A stretch of DNA of 53,490 bases from Candidatus Zixiibacteriota bacterium (GCA_020051695.1 JAGVQM010000026.1:170329-223818), one strand, 5' to 3'; counted from the first letter of the stretch, positions 25,243 to 35,208 are shown. Program-made: numbers and translations. Notes: a model not told the origin generated them from the letters alone.

Positions 25243-25275
25243 ATCTTCCGGCGCAAAAATTCCATGCCAGAAGAT
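25243..25275. repeat. Imperfect inverted repeat upstream of the hydrolase gene
   Basis: ATCTTCCGGC (25243-25252) and GCCAGAAGAT (25266-25275) form a 10-bp stem with one mismatch around 13 bases. It lies 34 to 66 bases upstream of the ATG at 25209 and overlaps a weak -35/-10 pair (TTGCGC, 17 bases, TTAAAT on the minus strand). It may be an operator. No T-tract follows, so a terminator is unlikely. Confidence 0.4.
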
Positions 25276-25431
25276 TAAATCTGCCTCTCGTCAGGAAAAA
25301 CATGACGCCGGGGAAAAAGAGCAAGGATTATTATTGCCGCCAACAGCAGCTGCCCGTCACCTGTGGACCGTTTCCGCCATACCGGACTTGAGAGAGAGCA
25401 GGTCCCGGTGCGCTACGTGGAGCGGAACACC

Positions 25432-28400
25432 CTAAAACGTACAGCCGTCGCACAGATCATTGCGGCTGCGATATATATAATTAATCAGCAGGACCGCATC
25501 CAGCGGGGAATACGCGCCATCACAATTGAGGTCCCCCGTGTCGAACGGACACCGAGGCCGGCTGCACAGATCGTAACGGCCGCGGAAAATCCAGTTAATC
25601 AAATACACGACATCGATCGGCTGGACGTAACTGTCGCAGTTCATATCACCGGGGACGCCGCACTCACAGACCGTGAGCGTCATGTCCCCGGCGTTCTGCG
25701 GCTCGGCGCCGGAAAGGAAAACCGTTTTATCGGCCGTGCCCCGGCTTCCCCCCTGCGCGTGAAGCACCAGCGAATCTCCAGCGCTGTAAGGCAGCGCCGC
25801 ACCCGTGGACGGATGTTTGAGGTTTCCCAAATTGATCACCCAGCGGCCATTACCGTCGGTTAGCACGATCAGCGGTGACGACTTGGCCAGGCCAATCGTG
25901 GCGGCAACCTGGATATCGCCTGCCGGAGCGGCGCCCTCATCCAGCACCCGGCCATGCACCACGCGGGGCACGCCAGCCCCGATCGGCGTAGTGGTAAAGG
26001 TATAATACGCCCCGCCGTTGTTGTCGACCGTTCCCCCGGACAATACTTCATAGATGTAAGTCGTGGACGGTTGCAGGCCGGTCAGTTCGACATAATGCAA
26101 ATCGTCGTAGGTGCCGGTTTCGGCCTGGGATTTTTCGAGGACCGAGGAAATCCCATAGTGCACGTCACCACCGATCACAATATCGGTGACCCAGGAAATG
26201 ACGGCGGATGTACTGGTCAGATTTCCGGCATTGATATCGAAGATCTCGGCGGATGATGATGCCGCCAGCATTTTCGGCAGTGTTGCCGGGATGGATTCAT
26301 CGACGACTTCGGTTTTCACAGGATCGTACACTGGGGGTGCGGGAATCAATTCGGGATTAATCGTCGCATAACCCGAATTGCCGTCTGCCGCAACGATTCC
26401 CGTCGGTTTGGTGATCGTGATCATCCCCTCGGCGGATACCGACAATGTGGTGATTGTGAGGGTTTTGTACGCCTGATTGTTGTCTTCGTTCATCTCTTCG
26501 ATCTCATTGAATCTGTCGGCGACGATATAAATATCAAAAATTCCCGGTGTGTCGAAGGTGAGATTGGCGCCAAACCAGCCGCTGGAATCCCCGGGAGCTA
26601 TCGTCGGCCAACCAAAGTCGCCTAACCACTCCCCTCCGGAGGAGGGATCGCCGTTGTAGTAAGAAACCCGCGGAGTTGGGGCAATTGCCGGGCCGGCGTT
26701 GTAGAGATTAACACCGACCCAGAGTTCTCCGGGAGGGGCCGGATTGGTAAAGAACCAGATATTGGTTGGTGTAAGAAGCAAATCGGGTAAAATCGGCGGC
26801 GGCAGGGTATCACAGGTACTGGTAAACCAGTCGGTATGCTCATCGACTTTCACCAGATATCCGGCGCCCGAGACCACCGGAAAATCGGTGCCCGACGGCC
26901 CGCTTTGGGCGATCTGCCAGGTCTGTGAGGCCGCGTTCAATGCCTGCGCTTCGGTGCAGCCGGGAATATCATCCAGTAGTTCAAAGCCCGTATAACAAGT
27001 ATTGGTATTAGGCACGCCGATAAGATTGATCCCCGCTTTAAGGAACTGCCCGCCGTGTTCGGTTACCGCGCGGCCGCGGAAACTGGCCAGCCCGGCCCCG
27101 GTCGCGCGCGCCAGGAAACCGTTGCGCAGGGGAATTGAAAAATCGTCACCGATGATCGTGCTGCCGATATCGACGGCACTCAGCCACGATTGGCGGTCGG
27201 GGTCCCAGCCGATGACTTCCGTGCAATTGTCGATTAGAGGGATCGTCTCGAACGCGGTGGGGATTTCCGGCGGGGCCAGCGGCCAGTTCAAAAATGTCCA
27301 GCCGGAAACCACGGCCTTGGCGCTGGTCGCCAGACCGACGGGGACGACTTTCAACCGACGGTTATTCGACTCATCAGGTTCGTAAATCACGTCGCCGACA
27401 TCGGCCCAGGCATGAATTTCATAATCCCTGGCCATCGAAAAATAGGTGCCCATGTTCAAGTTCAATTGGAATGTCCCGCCCGGAGCCAGGCTGGCAATAA
27501 TCCATGGCGACATCAATAATGGCCACCCTCCGACATCCGGATCACCGTCATACACCTGCAAGGGAATGCCGTTGGCCGTCACTTCACCGTTGTTGGTGAC
27601 GATGATGCTGAGTACGGCGCTTTGCCCTACTTCCGGTTCGGCTGGGGTCGTATATAAATCACCCGGCTCGATCACCAGATCCGGCGGCATGTAGACATGC
27701 AGATCGATGACACCCTGATTATTGATTTCTTCGGATTCAGCAATCACATCTGTTGGATCGGCAATGACATATATTTCATGGTCTCCGGTCAACTCGAGCG
27801 TATTCCAGGTAACCTGTGCCGTGACGAATGCGCCCTTCGCAATTGAGGCAATAAGCTGATCGGCCCCGATTTGGCTTCCGCCCAGTTCCGGGTCTCCATC
27901 ATAGAATCGCACGACGACACTCGTCGCGGTGGTCAAACCAAGGTTCCTGATTTTGGCGGTGATATTAATCACATCAGATTCGACCGGTGTCGGATCGGAG
28001 GGCACGATTTCCGTGCCATAGACCGACAGATCAGCGGCGAGATAACTCAGCCCGAGCACCGCCATCGCCGTATGGTATGGATCATCACCCCAACTGCCGT
28101 TGACCGCCTGCGTGGATTCCAGGTAGTTGATGGCATCGATCAGGATGGGAGTGGTTTGATCGGCTTTAAGAATGGCCGTAATCGCCAGCGCGGTTTCATA
28201 GGGATTGCTCGCCCCGCTGCCGAAGCCGTCGTCGACGTGTTGCTGAGTCTTCAGCCAGGTCACTCCGGCTTGAATCTGGGTGGCGACATTGAATTCTCCA
28301 GCCCACGAGGCAAGGGCGAGGACCGCCTCGGCGGTGAAGTACACCAGCCCATCATCCCCGTCCACAAACCCCCAACTGCCGTTGGCGTTTTGCGTTGCCG

Positions 28401-28881
28401 CAAGAAAATTCAATCCGGCCAGTACGGCGTCCTGGTCTTCATACCCTGCGGCCGCCAGGGCCTGCAGAGCCAATGCCGTCTCCAACGTGTTGCTGCCATA
28501 GCCATAGCGATAGCCCCAGCCGCCGTCGAAATTCTGCATCCCGGCCAGGGAATCAACCAGCACGGAGTTGGCCTCGCCACAGCGGGCGGCCGTAAATATC
28601 TTGCGCGCCAGGTCGTCAGTGCAGCCGACCGGCGAAGCGGTTACCGCCAATAAACCGTCGCCGACGATATCCGGATCGGCAGCCAGTCGGTGGAGAACAT
28701 CGACAATCACGGCGGCATCACGGAACTCGGTGCCGCTGTCACCCCAGTATCCCGTGGACAGCTGATTGGCCTCCAGCCAGGCCACGCCCTCGGAAATCGG
28801 TGTTGCTGCCGCTGCTCCGGCGAAGAGCATAAAAAGCATAACCGTTGTTGTTATCCTGCGCCATCGTCTCCCGGCTATCAT
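25432..28881 (-). CDS. Secreted dockerin protein with prenyltransferase-like toroid and CARDB domains
   Basis: An 1149-residue exported protein. Signal peptide 1-22. Residues about 25-285 hold five prenyltransferase/squalene-cyclase-like repeats with QxxxGxWG cores (ANQLSTGYWGD, MQNFDGGWG, TQNANGSWG, TQAVNGSWG). CARDB-like domains follow near 300-410, 420-520 and 720-830. A fibronectin III domain lies near 895-975 (SAVISWVTD, STTYIYEV). A carboxypeptidase-regulatory-like domain precedes the C-terminal dockerin (about 1070-1149) with two Ca-binding loops, GDMNCDSYVQPIDVVYLIN and GDLNCDGAYSPLDAVLLIN. The ATG at 28881 with GGGAG nine bases upstream starts the signal; an ATG at 28908 has no ribosome site. 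Confidence 0.85.
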   Translation of the reverse strand: MIAGRRWRRITTTVMLFMLFAGAAAATPISEGVAWLEANQLSTGYWGDSGTEFRDAAVIVDVLHRLAADPDIVGDGLLAVTASPVGCTDDLARKIFTAARCGEANSVLVDSLAGMQNFDGGWGYRYGYGSNTLETALALQALAAAGYEDQDAVLAGLNFLAATQNANGSWGFVDGDDGLVYFTAEAVLALASWAGEFNVATQIQAGVTWLKTQQHVDDGFGSGASNPYETALAITAILKADQTTPILIDAINYLESTQAVNGSWGDDPYHTAMAVLGLSYLAADLSVYGTEIVPSDPTPVESDVINITAKIRNLGLTTATSVVVRFYDGDPELGGSQIGADQLIASIAKGAFVTAQVTWNTLELTGDHEIYVIADPTDVIAESEEINNQGVIDLHVYMPPDLVIEPGDLYTTPAEPEVGQSAVLSIIVTNNGEVTANGIPLQVYDGDPDVGGWPLLMSPWIIASLAPGGTFQLNLNMGTYFSMARDYEIHAWADVGDVIYEPDESNNRRLKVVPVGLATSAKAVVSGWTFLNWPLAPPEIPTAFETIPLIDNCTEVIGWDPDRQSWLSAVDIGSTIIGDDFSIPLRNGFLARATGAGLASFRGRAVTEHGGQFLKAGINLIGVPNTNTCYTGFELLDDIPGCTEAQALNAASQTWQIAQSGPSGTDFPVVSGAGYLVKVDEHTDWFTSTCDTLPPPILPDLLLTPTNIWFFTNPAPPGELWVGVNLYNAGPAIAPTPRVSYYNGDPSSGGEWLGDFGWPTIAPGDSSGWFGANLTFDTPGIFDIYIVADRFNEIEEMNEDNNQAYKTLTITTLSVSAEGMITITKPTGIVAADGNSGYATINPELIPAPPVYDPVKTEVVDESIPATLPKMLAASSSAEIFDINAGNLTSTSAVISWVTDIVIGGDVHYGISSVLEKSQAETGTYDDLHYVELTGLQPSTTYIYEVLSGGTVDNNGGAYYTFTTTPIGAGVPRVVHGRVLDEGAAPAGDIQVAATIGLAKSSPLIVLTDGNGRWVINLGNLKHPSTGAALPYSAGDSLVLHAQGGSRGTADKTVFLSGAEPQNAGDMTLTVCECGVPGDMNCDSYVQPIDVVYLINWIFRGRYDLCSRPRCPFDTGDLNCDGAYSPLDAVLLINYIYRSRNDLCDGCTF

Positions 28882-28957
28882 GACTATGTTCTCCCGTATG
28901 TTCCGCATTCGCGGTTAACACCCCACCGAAATGGCGGAGTCAAACGTGTCGATTTGT

Positions 28958-30061
28958 TCACGGCTCCTGGCGTTGCCAACTTTTGATCACCCAGCGTTCA
29001 TTTTCGAGAGTAAATATCATCGCGACGCGCTGCGTCCCGGTTTCCTCCGCCCCCTGGCGGCCCAGGCGCAGTGTGAATTCGGCGGCAACGTCGCCGCCTT
29101 GCGGAGTCATCTCCATCAAATCACAGGTGATGGCGGGCACTCCTGCCGCCGCCAAATCCGCATATCCTTCATTCAGCAATTCGCCGAAGGCCTCACGGTC
29201 CAGCGTCCCATTGCACAAGAAATTTTCAGATAGCAGGGTTTTGGCCCGCGCGATATCTCCGGCGTTCCAGGCCGTGGTGAAGTCCGCAACGATTGCCAAC
29301 ATTTCCTCTTGAGATGCCGGCAGGGCAGCCACGACCTTCTCCGATCCGGCGGCGGGACGATCTAAAAACCACGGTGCATACGGGCTGCCGGCCGCGGGGC
29401 CGATGATCTCGTTCAACATTTGTGTCTGTTGAATTTCGAAGGCCGGCGGCAGGCGGCGCCCTTCCAGCCGGTTGACAATCCCCGCTTCCTGCAATTTGTC
29501 CCATTGGGCAACCGGCGGCCCGACAACGACCGTGACGCGGTTGGAAACCACTTCCACCGGCGGATTGGGGCAGGCATATTGCGCGTAGAGCTGATATGTT
29601 CCCGCTCCGGGGAAAATATACTCCAGAGCAGCGGTATTCGACAGCGACGGAAACTTGCCGAACAGGAATGTTTCATGGACCAGCCGTTCTCCCGGCGCCA
29701 ATTCTCGAGGACGGAGATACGAATCCCGTGTTTCCCAGCGCAGCGTCGTGAAATTGCCATCCAGCGTATCGCCGCTAACCAGGAAAAACCGCACGAACCC
29801 GTCCGCCGGATCGACCGACGGTAACAACTCGATTCCCTGTGCGGCGTTATTCGCCAGCTCCAGCCGCACATACACCGGCTCACCCAGCGCGATAGACTTG
29901 GTGAACGAACTGCTGTCCGCCGACGGCGCCGCGCGGTATCCGGCCACCGGAGTATTAATCAACGATAACTTCAACTCCAGCGCCTGTCCCCCCGATGGGG
30001 AAAACATGAAGACCGCCATCATGGCGGCACATACCCATATCCACCGATTATATCTGGTCAT
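28958..30061 (-). CDS. Exported protein with C-terminal NTF2-like domain
   Basis: A 367-residue exported protein I do not recognise as a whole. Signal peptide 1-28 (ends GGQALE). The first part is beta-rich (LGEPVYVRLELANNAAQGIEL core; ALEYIFPGAGTYQLYAQY), like an immunoglobulin-like or intrinsic inhibitor domain. The last 120 residues resemble an NTF2/SnoaL-like domain: MLAIVADFTTAWNAGDIARAK, then RVAMIFTLENERWVIKSWQR at the end. GGAGAGGGGC stands directly before the ATG at 30061. It lies 53 bases after the metzincin gene and 76 bases before the dockerin gene, in an operon-like run. Confidence 0.75.
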   Translation of the reverse strand: MTRYNRWIWVCAAMMAVFMFSPSGGQALELKLSLINTPVAGYRAAPSADSSSFTKSIALGEPVYVRLELANNAAQGIELLPSVDPADGFVRFFLVSGDTLDGNFTTLRWETRDSYLRPRELAPGERLVHETFLFGKFPSLSNTAALEYIFPGAGTYQLYAQYACPNPPVEVVSNRVTVVVGPPVAQWDKLQEAGIVNRLEGRRLPPAFEIQQTQMLNEIIGPAAGSPYAPWFLDRPAAGSEKVVAALPASQEEMLAIVADFTTAWNAGDIARAKTLLSENFLCNGTLDREAFGELLNEGYADLAAAGVPAITCDLMEMTPQGGDVAAEFTLRLGRQGAEETGTQRVAMIFTLENERWVIKSWQRQEP

Positions 30062-30114
30062 GCCCCTCTCCAATTTTCAAGCCACAAACTCATTCTGACA
30101 TATACCTCCACATA

Positions 30115-33100
30115 TTACGGATGCGGGATTCTGCGGATTTTATCCAATGTAATCTCGTTGAAATCCGGACTGTTTCGTACCGACGATTGCGCCATCAATC
30201 CCGCGCTGGCGCAGGGCGCAACGCCGACAGTGCAATCACTGTGTAATCCGCCAAACAAATGGCCGATTTCATGGGCCACGGTATGACCCTCGCTTAATCC
30301 GCTGGCCGGCACCGGAACCATGGCGTCTCCGCCGCGGAATATTTCGAGATAGATATTGGCACCGATGCCATTCGGCCCGATGTCAGTGACAATCCCCAGG
30401 ACGCCTCCCTCCCCATCAGCGTCGTCATCAACGTCGGTCGAATGCTGGAGTGAACCGCGAAGATACACGAGCCAGAAATCGTTGTTGGCTTCGTGCGCCG
30501 ACAAATCGAATTGCCACCCCAACATTACCGAATCGGCATCGTCGGCCGGGATATTGGCGATGAACGTCAGGTTCCCCTGATGATTGCCGACATCCTGTAC
30601 GGGTAGCGCATATGCCGGGGCAAACGCGGTCGGCGCCACCGTCAAATCCGGATCAGCGACGTCATTACCGTTGGCCAGATCATCATCAGTGATCCGATAA
30701 GGGATGCGCAACTCGGCAACGGTCACGGTGCTGCCGGCGGGATTAACCGCAGTAATAGGCATAGCCGGTCCCGTCCCGATCTTCACGGTTCCACCGAGGA
30801 AATCATTCCAGTCGATCGGCGTTTCACTATGCGCGGTGATATTCAACGTCAGCACAGTGCTGCTGTTGGTGATCTGGGTCACCATGCCCGACATCGTGCT
30901 GTTATTCCACCAGTCGTTGTCTTTGGCCGAGAACGGCAGCGGAGTAGCACACACATTGATCCCCGCGGCGCGGACCAGCCGCAACTTCCCGTTCCCGTCA
31001 ATGGGGGCAATATCGTGTGTACCGGCAACACTTAAAGTCCCATCCTCAAAGCGGCCATTCCGGGACGGTGCGCTGTCTAAATCTTTGGATCCGTCGCGCA
31101 GGTCGTTGCTGACCACAACTTGCGTGGCAGTGGCGCTGTTGCCGGTGTTGAAACTGGTAATGAAGCCCTCGGCGTAATTATTCACGACGTCGCCCATGGA
31201 ATCGAACTCGACATGCAGTTTGCGCCAGACCGTCAGCACCTTTGAGGCATAATCATCCGCTTCACGGATCTCTTTCTGCGCCGGTGTCCCGGCGATCAAC
31301 GGATTGATGATGCGTTGTTTATCGGCGTTGACTGCGCCCAACGCAGACTCATCGTTTTCCAGATCATCGAGGAAATCCTGGTCGCCGTTACCCACGATGC
31401 GGAAATTATCCCCCGGTTGGCCGGTCACCTGAAACTCAACAGTTCCCGCTTGACTGTTGAACGCGTGCGTCGCTTTGTTGTCGCTGGAAGTCACAAACTC
31501 GCCGTCATAACTTGGAAAGGTCCCGCGATTATCGAAAAACAGCGTTTCGTCGTCGAGAGGATCTGCATCCGCCGTCGGATCATCAACGTCGAACGACATG
31601 AAACTGATGTTCAGCGGTTCGACGGGAGCGACGGTCAGCGTCACCTCGACATTGACGCGGTTGCGCGGTTCCGTCTCCACGGCCGACCCGACCAACCGCG
31701 CGCCGGGGAACACCCGGTCGGAGCCGGGATCTAATCCGGCCGGCCAGTTGGGATCGGCATCGAGGACATTGTCGTCATTGACACTATTGTTGATCCCGGT
31801 CCAGACGATTTGATCGATCCCAATCACAGTGATTGCGACCCAATCGCCGCAATCAGACAGATTGCTCAGCGACGATTTCAATTTTACGCCGGGATGGGCG
31901 GTATGCGGCGCGATACCCTCCACCCAGAAATCTTTGACCAGCTGATCGCCTTCCACCCGGAAATCGCCCGGCAGCGGCATGTCCGTCCCTGGTATATATT
32001 GCGTGCCTTTGGTGGCCGATTTCCAGATTTTAATGGCGGCCGTACCGCCGAAAGCTTCGATCTTTGCTGTGCCGCCGATATCTTTAGGTTCAATCCGCAG
32101 CGTTATTTTGCACATTTCATCTTCACCGGCGACAGCCACGTCGGTGGTTCCGAGATCAAATTTGTCATCCTGGTCATCGTTATCAAGATTGACAAAAGTC
32201 TGGGCGCCCTGCGATAATTCGACAGCCTCGCCTATTTCCGTTTCCGCCGGGTCGAGAACCGGCGGCCGGCAGACCGCCAGATCCGCCTTGCCGATAATGA
32301 CTTCCTTCTCCAGCTCGGTGCAACCGCAGTCAATGGCCGGACCACCGCACCTGAACGTGAACGTGCCGGTGCCAAAAGCCTCGGCAATCTGTTTGATGGT
32401 CAAATCAACCGGGAATTCCTTCCGCTCACTGTGCAACATGTCGCACTCGCCGTCGTCGTCATACCCCCAATACTGCAGCTCGGGTACGATGAATGTCCAC
32501 TTGTCTTCACTTAACCAGCAATAGATATCATTGACGGCAGCGGGTTCGACCTCGATCGGCCCAATGGGCAGCGTGCACAGCATGTCCGGGTATGAGATGA
32601 CCCAAATTTGAACCGTAGCCCCGCCGGAATGCCCGCCGGAAATCAAATACCCGGCGGCGCCGGTGGACGGTTCCATGTCGATCCAGCCGGTGCCCGTCCA
32701 TTCATAATAGATGAGCGGATCGCGCGGAATGAGTACGTCGTGGCCCTGGTTAAGGGCGTTAATGACCGCATTGATGACGCTTGGCGGATGAGTCAGCGTC
32801 CCGATGTTGCCGGGAGTGACATCGACCACTGGTATCCCCTGTTCACCGGCCAGTTGCAGGATCTTGATCGTGGAGACTGCTTCTTCGCCGAACTCGGTTT
32901 CGAAGACGCGATTTTCCTGATAGGAGCCGTCGGCGCCGCCCAGCCGCATATAATCTCCCGGATCACCAGTCCCGTAATATGAGTACGGCCCCAGTATCTT
33001 GCGGTCCGCATCGACGACCATACCCGTCCACTCGAAGGTGATAGGTGTCATCCCCATGAACAGCACGCGGACGGTATTTTCCACGATGGCCTCGGAGACA

Positions 33101-35208
33101 TCGTTGAGTATCATCATATGCATCAATTCGGCGGCGTCATCTCCGGCCATGTCGACATTATTAAGGTAGGTCAGCGCGGTCTGGTGCAAGACCTGGCCCA
33201 AATAGTCCTCCGCGCAACCGGCCGTCGGCGGTTCGAATTCCGCCGGGATGGCGTCCTCGGTATCGATGCCGATCCCCTGATAATTGCCGGCAATGATGAC
33301 ATTGGAAATACTGGGGACCTGGCTGCCGGCGCCGGTGGGCGGATAAAAATGCATATCCGATGTATGGGTAACGCCCATCATCACATACCCGCCGCCGGTG
33401 GCCACGACACAGCCGTCGATTTTCAAAACCGGCTTGAGATCCACGGTCCACGGGTCGGTGACATTAAAAATGCCTCCCGCATCGTCAATGATCTGCTGGT
33501 CGGCAGGGGTCGCGCCGATGTAGGAAATGGTCACCTGTTTTTGCACAATTTCGGGCAAACTTGTCGTATAGTCGAGGTCCATCCCCATGCCGCCGTACAA
33601 ATGAAAGCGGATTCGATATCTCAGTGCGGCGGGAATTTCCGAATACGAGGCATCCCGCGTCAACTGCATGTAGGGCAATGTGCCCGGTAAATAGCCGAAT
33701 TGCTCCGCGCGGATTGCCCGCTTGCGGACGATATCGGCGACGGTCGCGCCGGGATGGTCCAGCGCCAGCGAATCGGCCAGTAACGACCGAAAATATCCCA
33801 CGGGCGTGCTGTCTTGCAGTCCGGCGATATAATTGTCGAGGAGTGTCTGGACATCGAAGGCCATCTCATCCACGAGATCGATGCCGCCTTCATGCGTGTA
33901 CTGCTTGAACGCCGGGTCCAGCGGAACCCACATAAACCCCGCGCTGTCTGAAATCGTGCCGCGATAATTGGCATAGGGGAGCCAGGCCTCGACCCATACC
34001 CGCTCACACTGGATGGCCTCCAGCGGAGTGCCGATCCCCGTCACCTGGAACCCGGCAGTATGCAGCAGGTTCGCGGCGGTGTTCGCGTCATCGATCCCGG
34101 TCCAGTTGGTCACCTGGTCGATCGGCAGTTCCACATAACCCTGCACGTAACGCGCCGGGATGCCGGACACCCGCAACAGGGCAAGCAGCAGCGAGGCCTG
34201 GTCGTAGTCGTTCCCCCGCCGGTGGTCAAGTGTCTGTTGTGCGCCTTTGCGTGACCCACGGTAGGGTTCCCAGGCGATGGTGTTGCGCACATATTCAAAG
34301 ATGGCAATCGGCGAATGGTCCAATTCCGCGGCCAGCGCGGTAATTTCGTCGGTGAACCGTACATCGATGTTTTCCGTCAGGTCGGCCGGATCGTAGCCCG
34401 CGGCTTCTTCCACACCCAGGGCCAAATCGGCGGCTTCGATCGCGGGAAGCTGGTCGCGGCCGACCACGCGGGGGGTGCGGGTTTCCATAATTGTGGCTGC
34501 CGGTTGCGCTCCCAAATGCGGCGGCTCGGGTTGGTAAAAATTGTCGCCAAAGAACGCCTTTAACCGGGCAAGTACCTCGGCAAACCGTTGTTGGTCACCC
34601 GCGGCCCCGGCGGCATTCAGATCATCAAGCAAGGTGAGGAGTTGTTCCCCGGCAGCCCGGAATTGCCGTGTTATCTCGGTGGCGCGAGTTGCCTTACCTT
34701 CAGGATAGGACCGCAACGCAAAATCACCGGCAAGCCCCTCGAAATCCGCCAGCAGCGCGGATTGCGCGCGCGCCAATTTCGCCCGAATCTCGGCAAGCCG
34801 ATTAAGCAGTTCCGCCGCAGGAAGATGGGCCGCATCGAGATCATCAAATACCACTTGGCGACAGGCCACAATACTATGTAAAAACGCCAGCCGGCTTCGG
34901 CTGGTCTGCGCCCCAGCTTCACCAAGAACCCGGCGGCGAATTTCCAGAATTTGTTCACCGGGGGAGCCAATCTTCGGGGCCGTACCACTCCGCTGTAAAC
35001 CAACCAAATCCTTGAAATCAACGACCTGACGGTCGCCCATATATAACCCGGGGTTTTCCGCCAGCACATTACCGGTCATAACCAGTACGCCAAGGATTGT
35101 CCAGACCACTGCCATCCGCAGGCAAACCCGGTGACTTGTGGGTATATCCCGCTGTCTATCAAGGTGATAATTCTGGCTCATAGACGTATTCCCGCTAAAA
35201 GAACTCAT
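30115..35208 (-). CDS. Giant secreted protein: degenerate transglutaminase-like domain plus C-terminal metzincin
   Basis: A 1697-residue exported protein. The signal anchor near residues 32-52 has MAVVWTILGVLVMTGNVLA. Residues about 290-440 match the transglutaminase-like fold (EYVRNTIAWEP, LLALLRVSGIPARYVQGYVE, VWVEAW, WVPLDP). The catalytic Cys is replaced by Asp334 and the His by Arg403, so it is probably not a transglutaminase. The C-terminus has HEIGHLFGGLH (His1646), a metzincin zinc motif, with a Met-turn candidate GLMAQ about 14 residues later. The middle is beta-rich and acidic. GAGGGA six bases before the ATG at 35208 sets the start. A likely promoter lies about 105 bases upstream. 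Confidence 0.82.
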   Translation of the reverse strand: MSSFSGNTSMSQNYHLDRQRDIPTSHRVCLRMAVVWTILGVLVMTGNVLAENPGLYMGDRQVVDFKDLVGLQRSGTAPKIGSPGEQILEIRRRVLGEAGAQTSRSRLAFLHSIVACRQVVFDDLDAAHLPAAELLNRLAEIRAKLARAQSALLADFEGLAGDFALRSYPEGKATRATEITRQFRAAGEQLLTLLDDLNAAGAAGDQQRFAEVLARLKAFFGDNFYQPEPPHLGAQPAATIMETRTPRVVGRDQLPAIEAADLALGVEEAAGYDPADLTENIDVRFTDEITALAAELDHSPIAIFEYVRNTIAWEPYRGSRKGAQQTLDHRRGNDYDQASLLLALLRVSGIPARYVQGYVELPIDQVTNWTGIDDANTAANLLHTAGFQVTGIGTPLEAIQCERVWVEAWLPYANYRGTISDSAGFMWVPLDPAFKQYTHEGGIDLVDEMAFDVQTLLDNYIAGLQDSTPVGYFRSLLADSLALDHPGATVADIVRKRAIRAEQFGYLPGTLPYMQLTRDASYSEIPAALRYRIRFHLYGGMGMDLDYTTSLPEIVQKQVTISYIGATPADQQIIDDAGGIFNVTDPWTVDLKPVLKIDGCVVATGGGYVMMGVTHTSDMHFYPPTGAGSQVPSISNVIIAGNYQGIGIDTEDAIPAEFEPPTAGCAEDYLGQVLHQTALTYLNNVDMAGDDAAELMHMMILNDVSEAIVENTVRVLFMGMTPITFEWTGMVVDADRKILGPYSYYGTGDPGDYMRLGGADGSYQENRVFETEFGEEAVSTIKILQLAGEQGIPVVDVTPGNIGTLTHPPSVINAVINALNQGHDVLIPRDPLIYYEWTGTGWIDMEPSTGAAGYLISGGHSGGATVQIWVISYPDMLCTLPIGPIEVEPAAVNDIYCWLSEDKWTFIVPELQYWGYDDDGECDMLHSERKEFPVDLTIKQIAEAFGTGTFTFRCGGPAIDCGCTELEKEVIIGKADLAVCRPPVLDPAETEIGEAVELSQGAQTFVNLDNDDQDDKFDLGTTDVAVAGEDEMCKITLRIEPKDIGGTAKIEAFGGTAAIKIWKSATKGTQYIPGTDMPLPGDFRVEGDQLVKDFWVEGIAPHTAHPGVKLKSSLSNLSDCGDWVAITVIGIDQIVWTGINNSVNDDNVLDADPNWPAGLDPGSDRVFPGARLVGSAVETEPRNRVNVEVTLTVAPVEPLNISFMSFDVDDPTADADPLDDETLFFDNRGTFPSYDGEFVTSSDNKATHAFNSQAGTVEFQVTGQPGDNFRIVGNGDQDFLDDLENDESALGAVNADKQRIINPLIAGTPAQKEIREADDYASKVLTVWRKLHVEFDSMGDVVNNYAEGFITSFNTGNSATATQVVVSNDLRDGSKDLDSAPSRNGRFEDGTLSVAGTHDIAPIDGNGKLRLVRAAGINVCATPLPFSAKDNDWWNNSTMSGMVTQITNSSTVLTLNITAHSETPIDWNDFLGGTVKIGTGPAMPITAVNPAGSTVTVAELRIPYRITDDDLANGNDVADPDLTVAPTAFAPAYALPVQDVGNHQGNLTFIANIPADDADSVMLGWQFDLSAHEANNDFWLVYLRGSLQHSTDVDDDADGEGGVLGIVTDIGPNGIGANIYLEIFRGGDAMVPVPASGLSEGHTVAHEIGHLFGGLHSDCTVGVAPCASAGLMAQSSVRNSPDFNEITLDKIRRIPHP

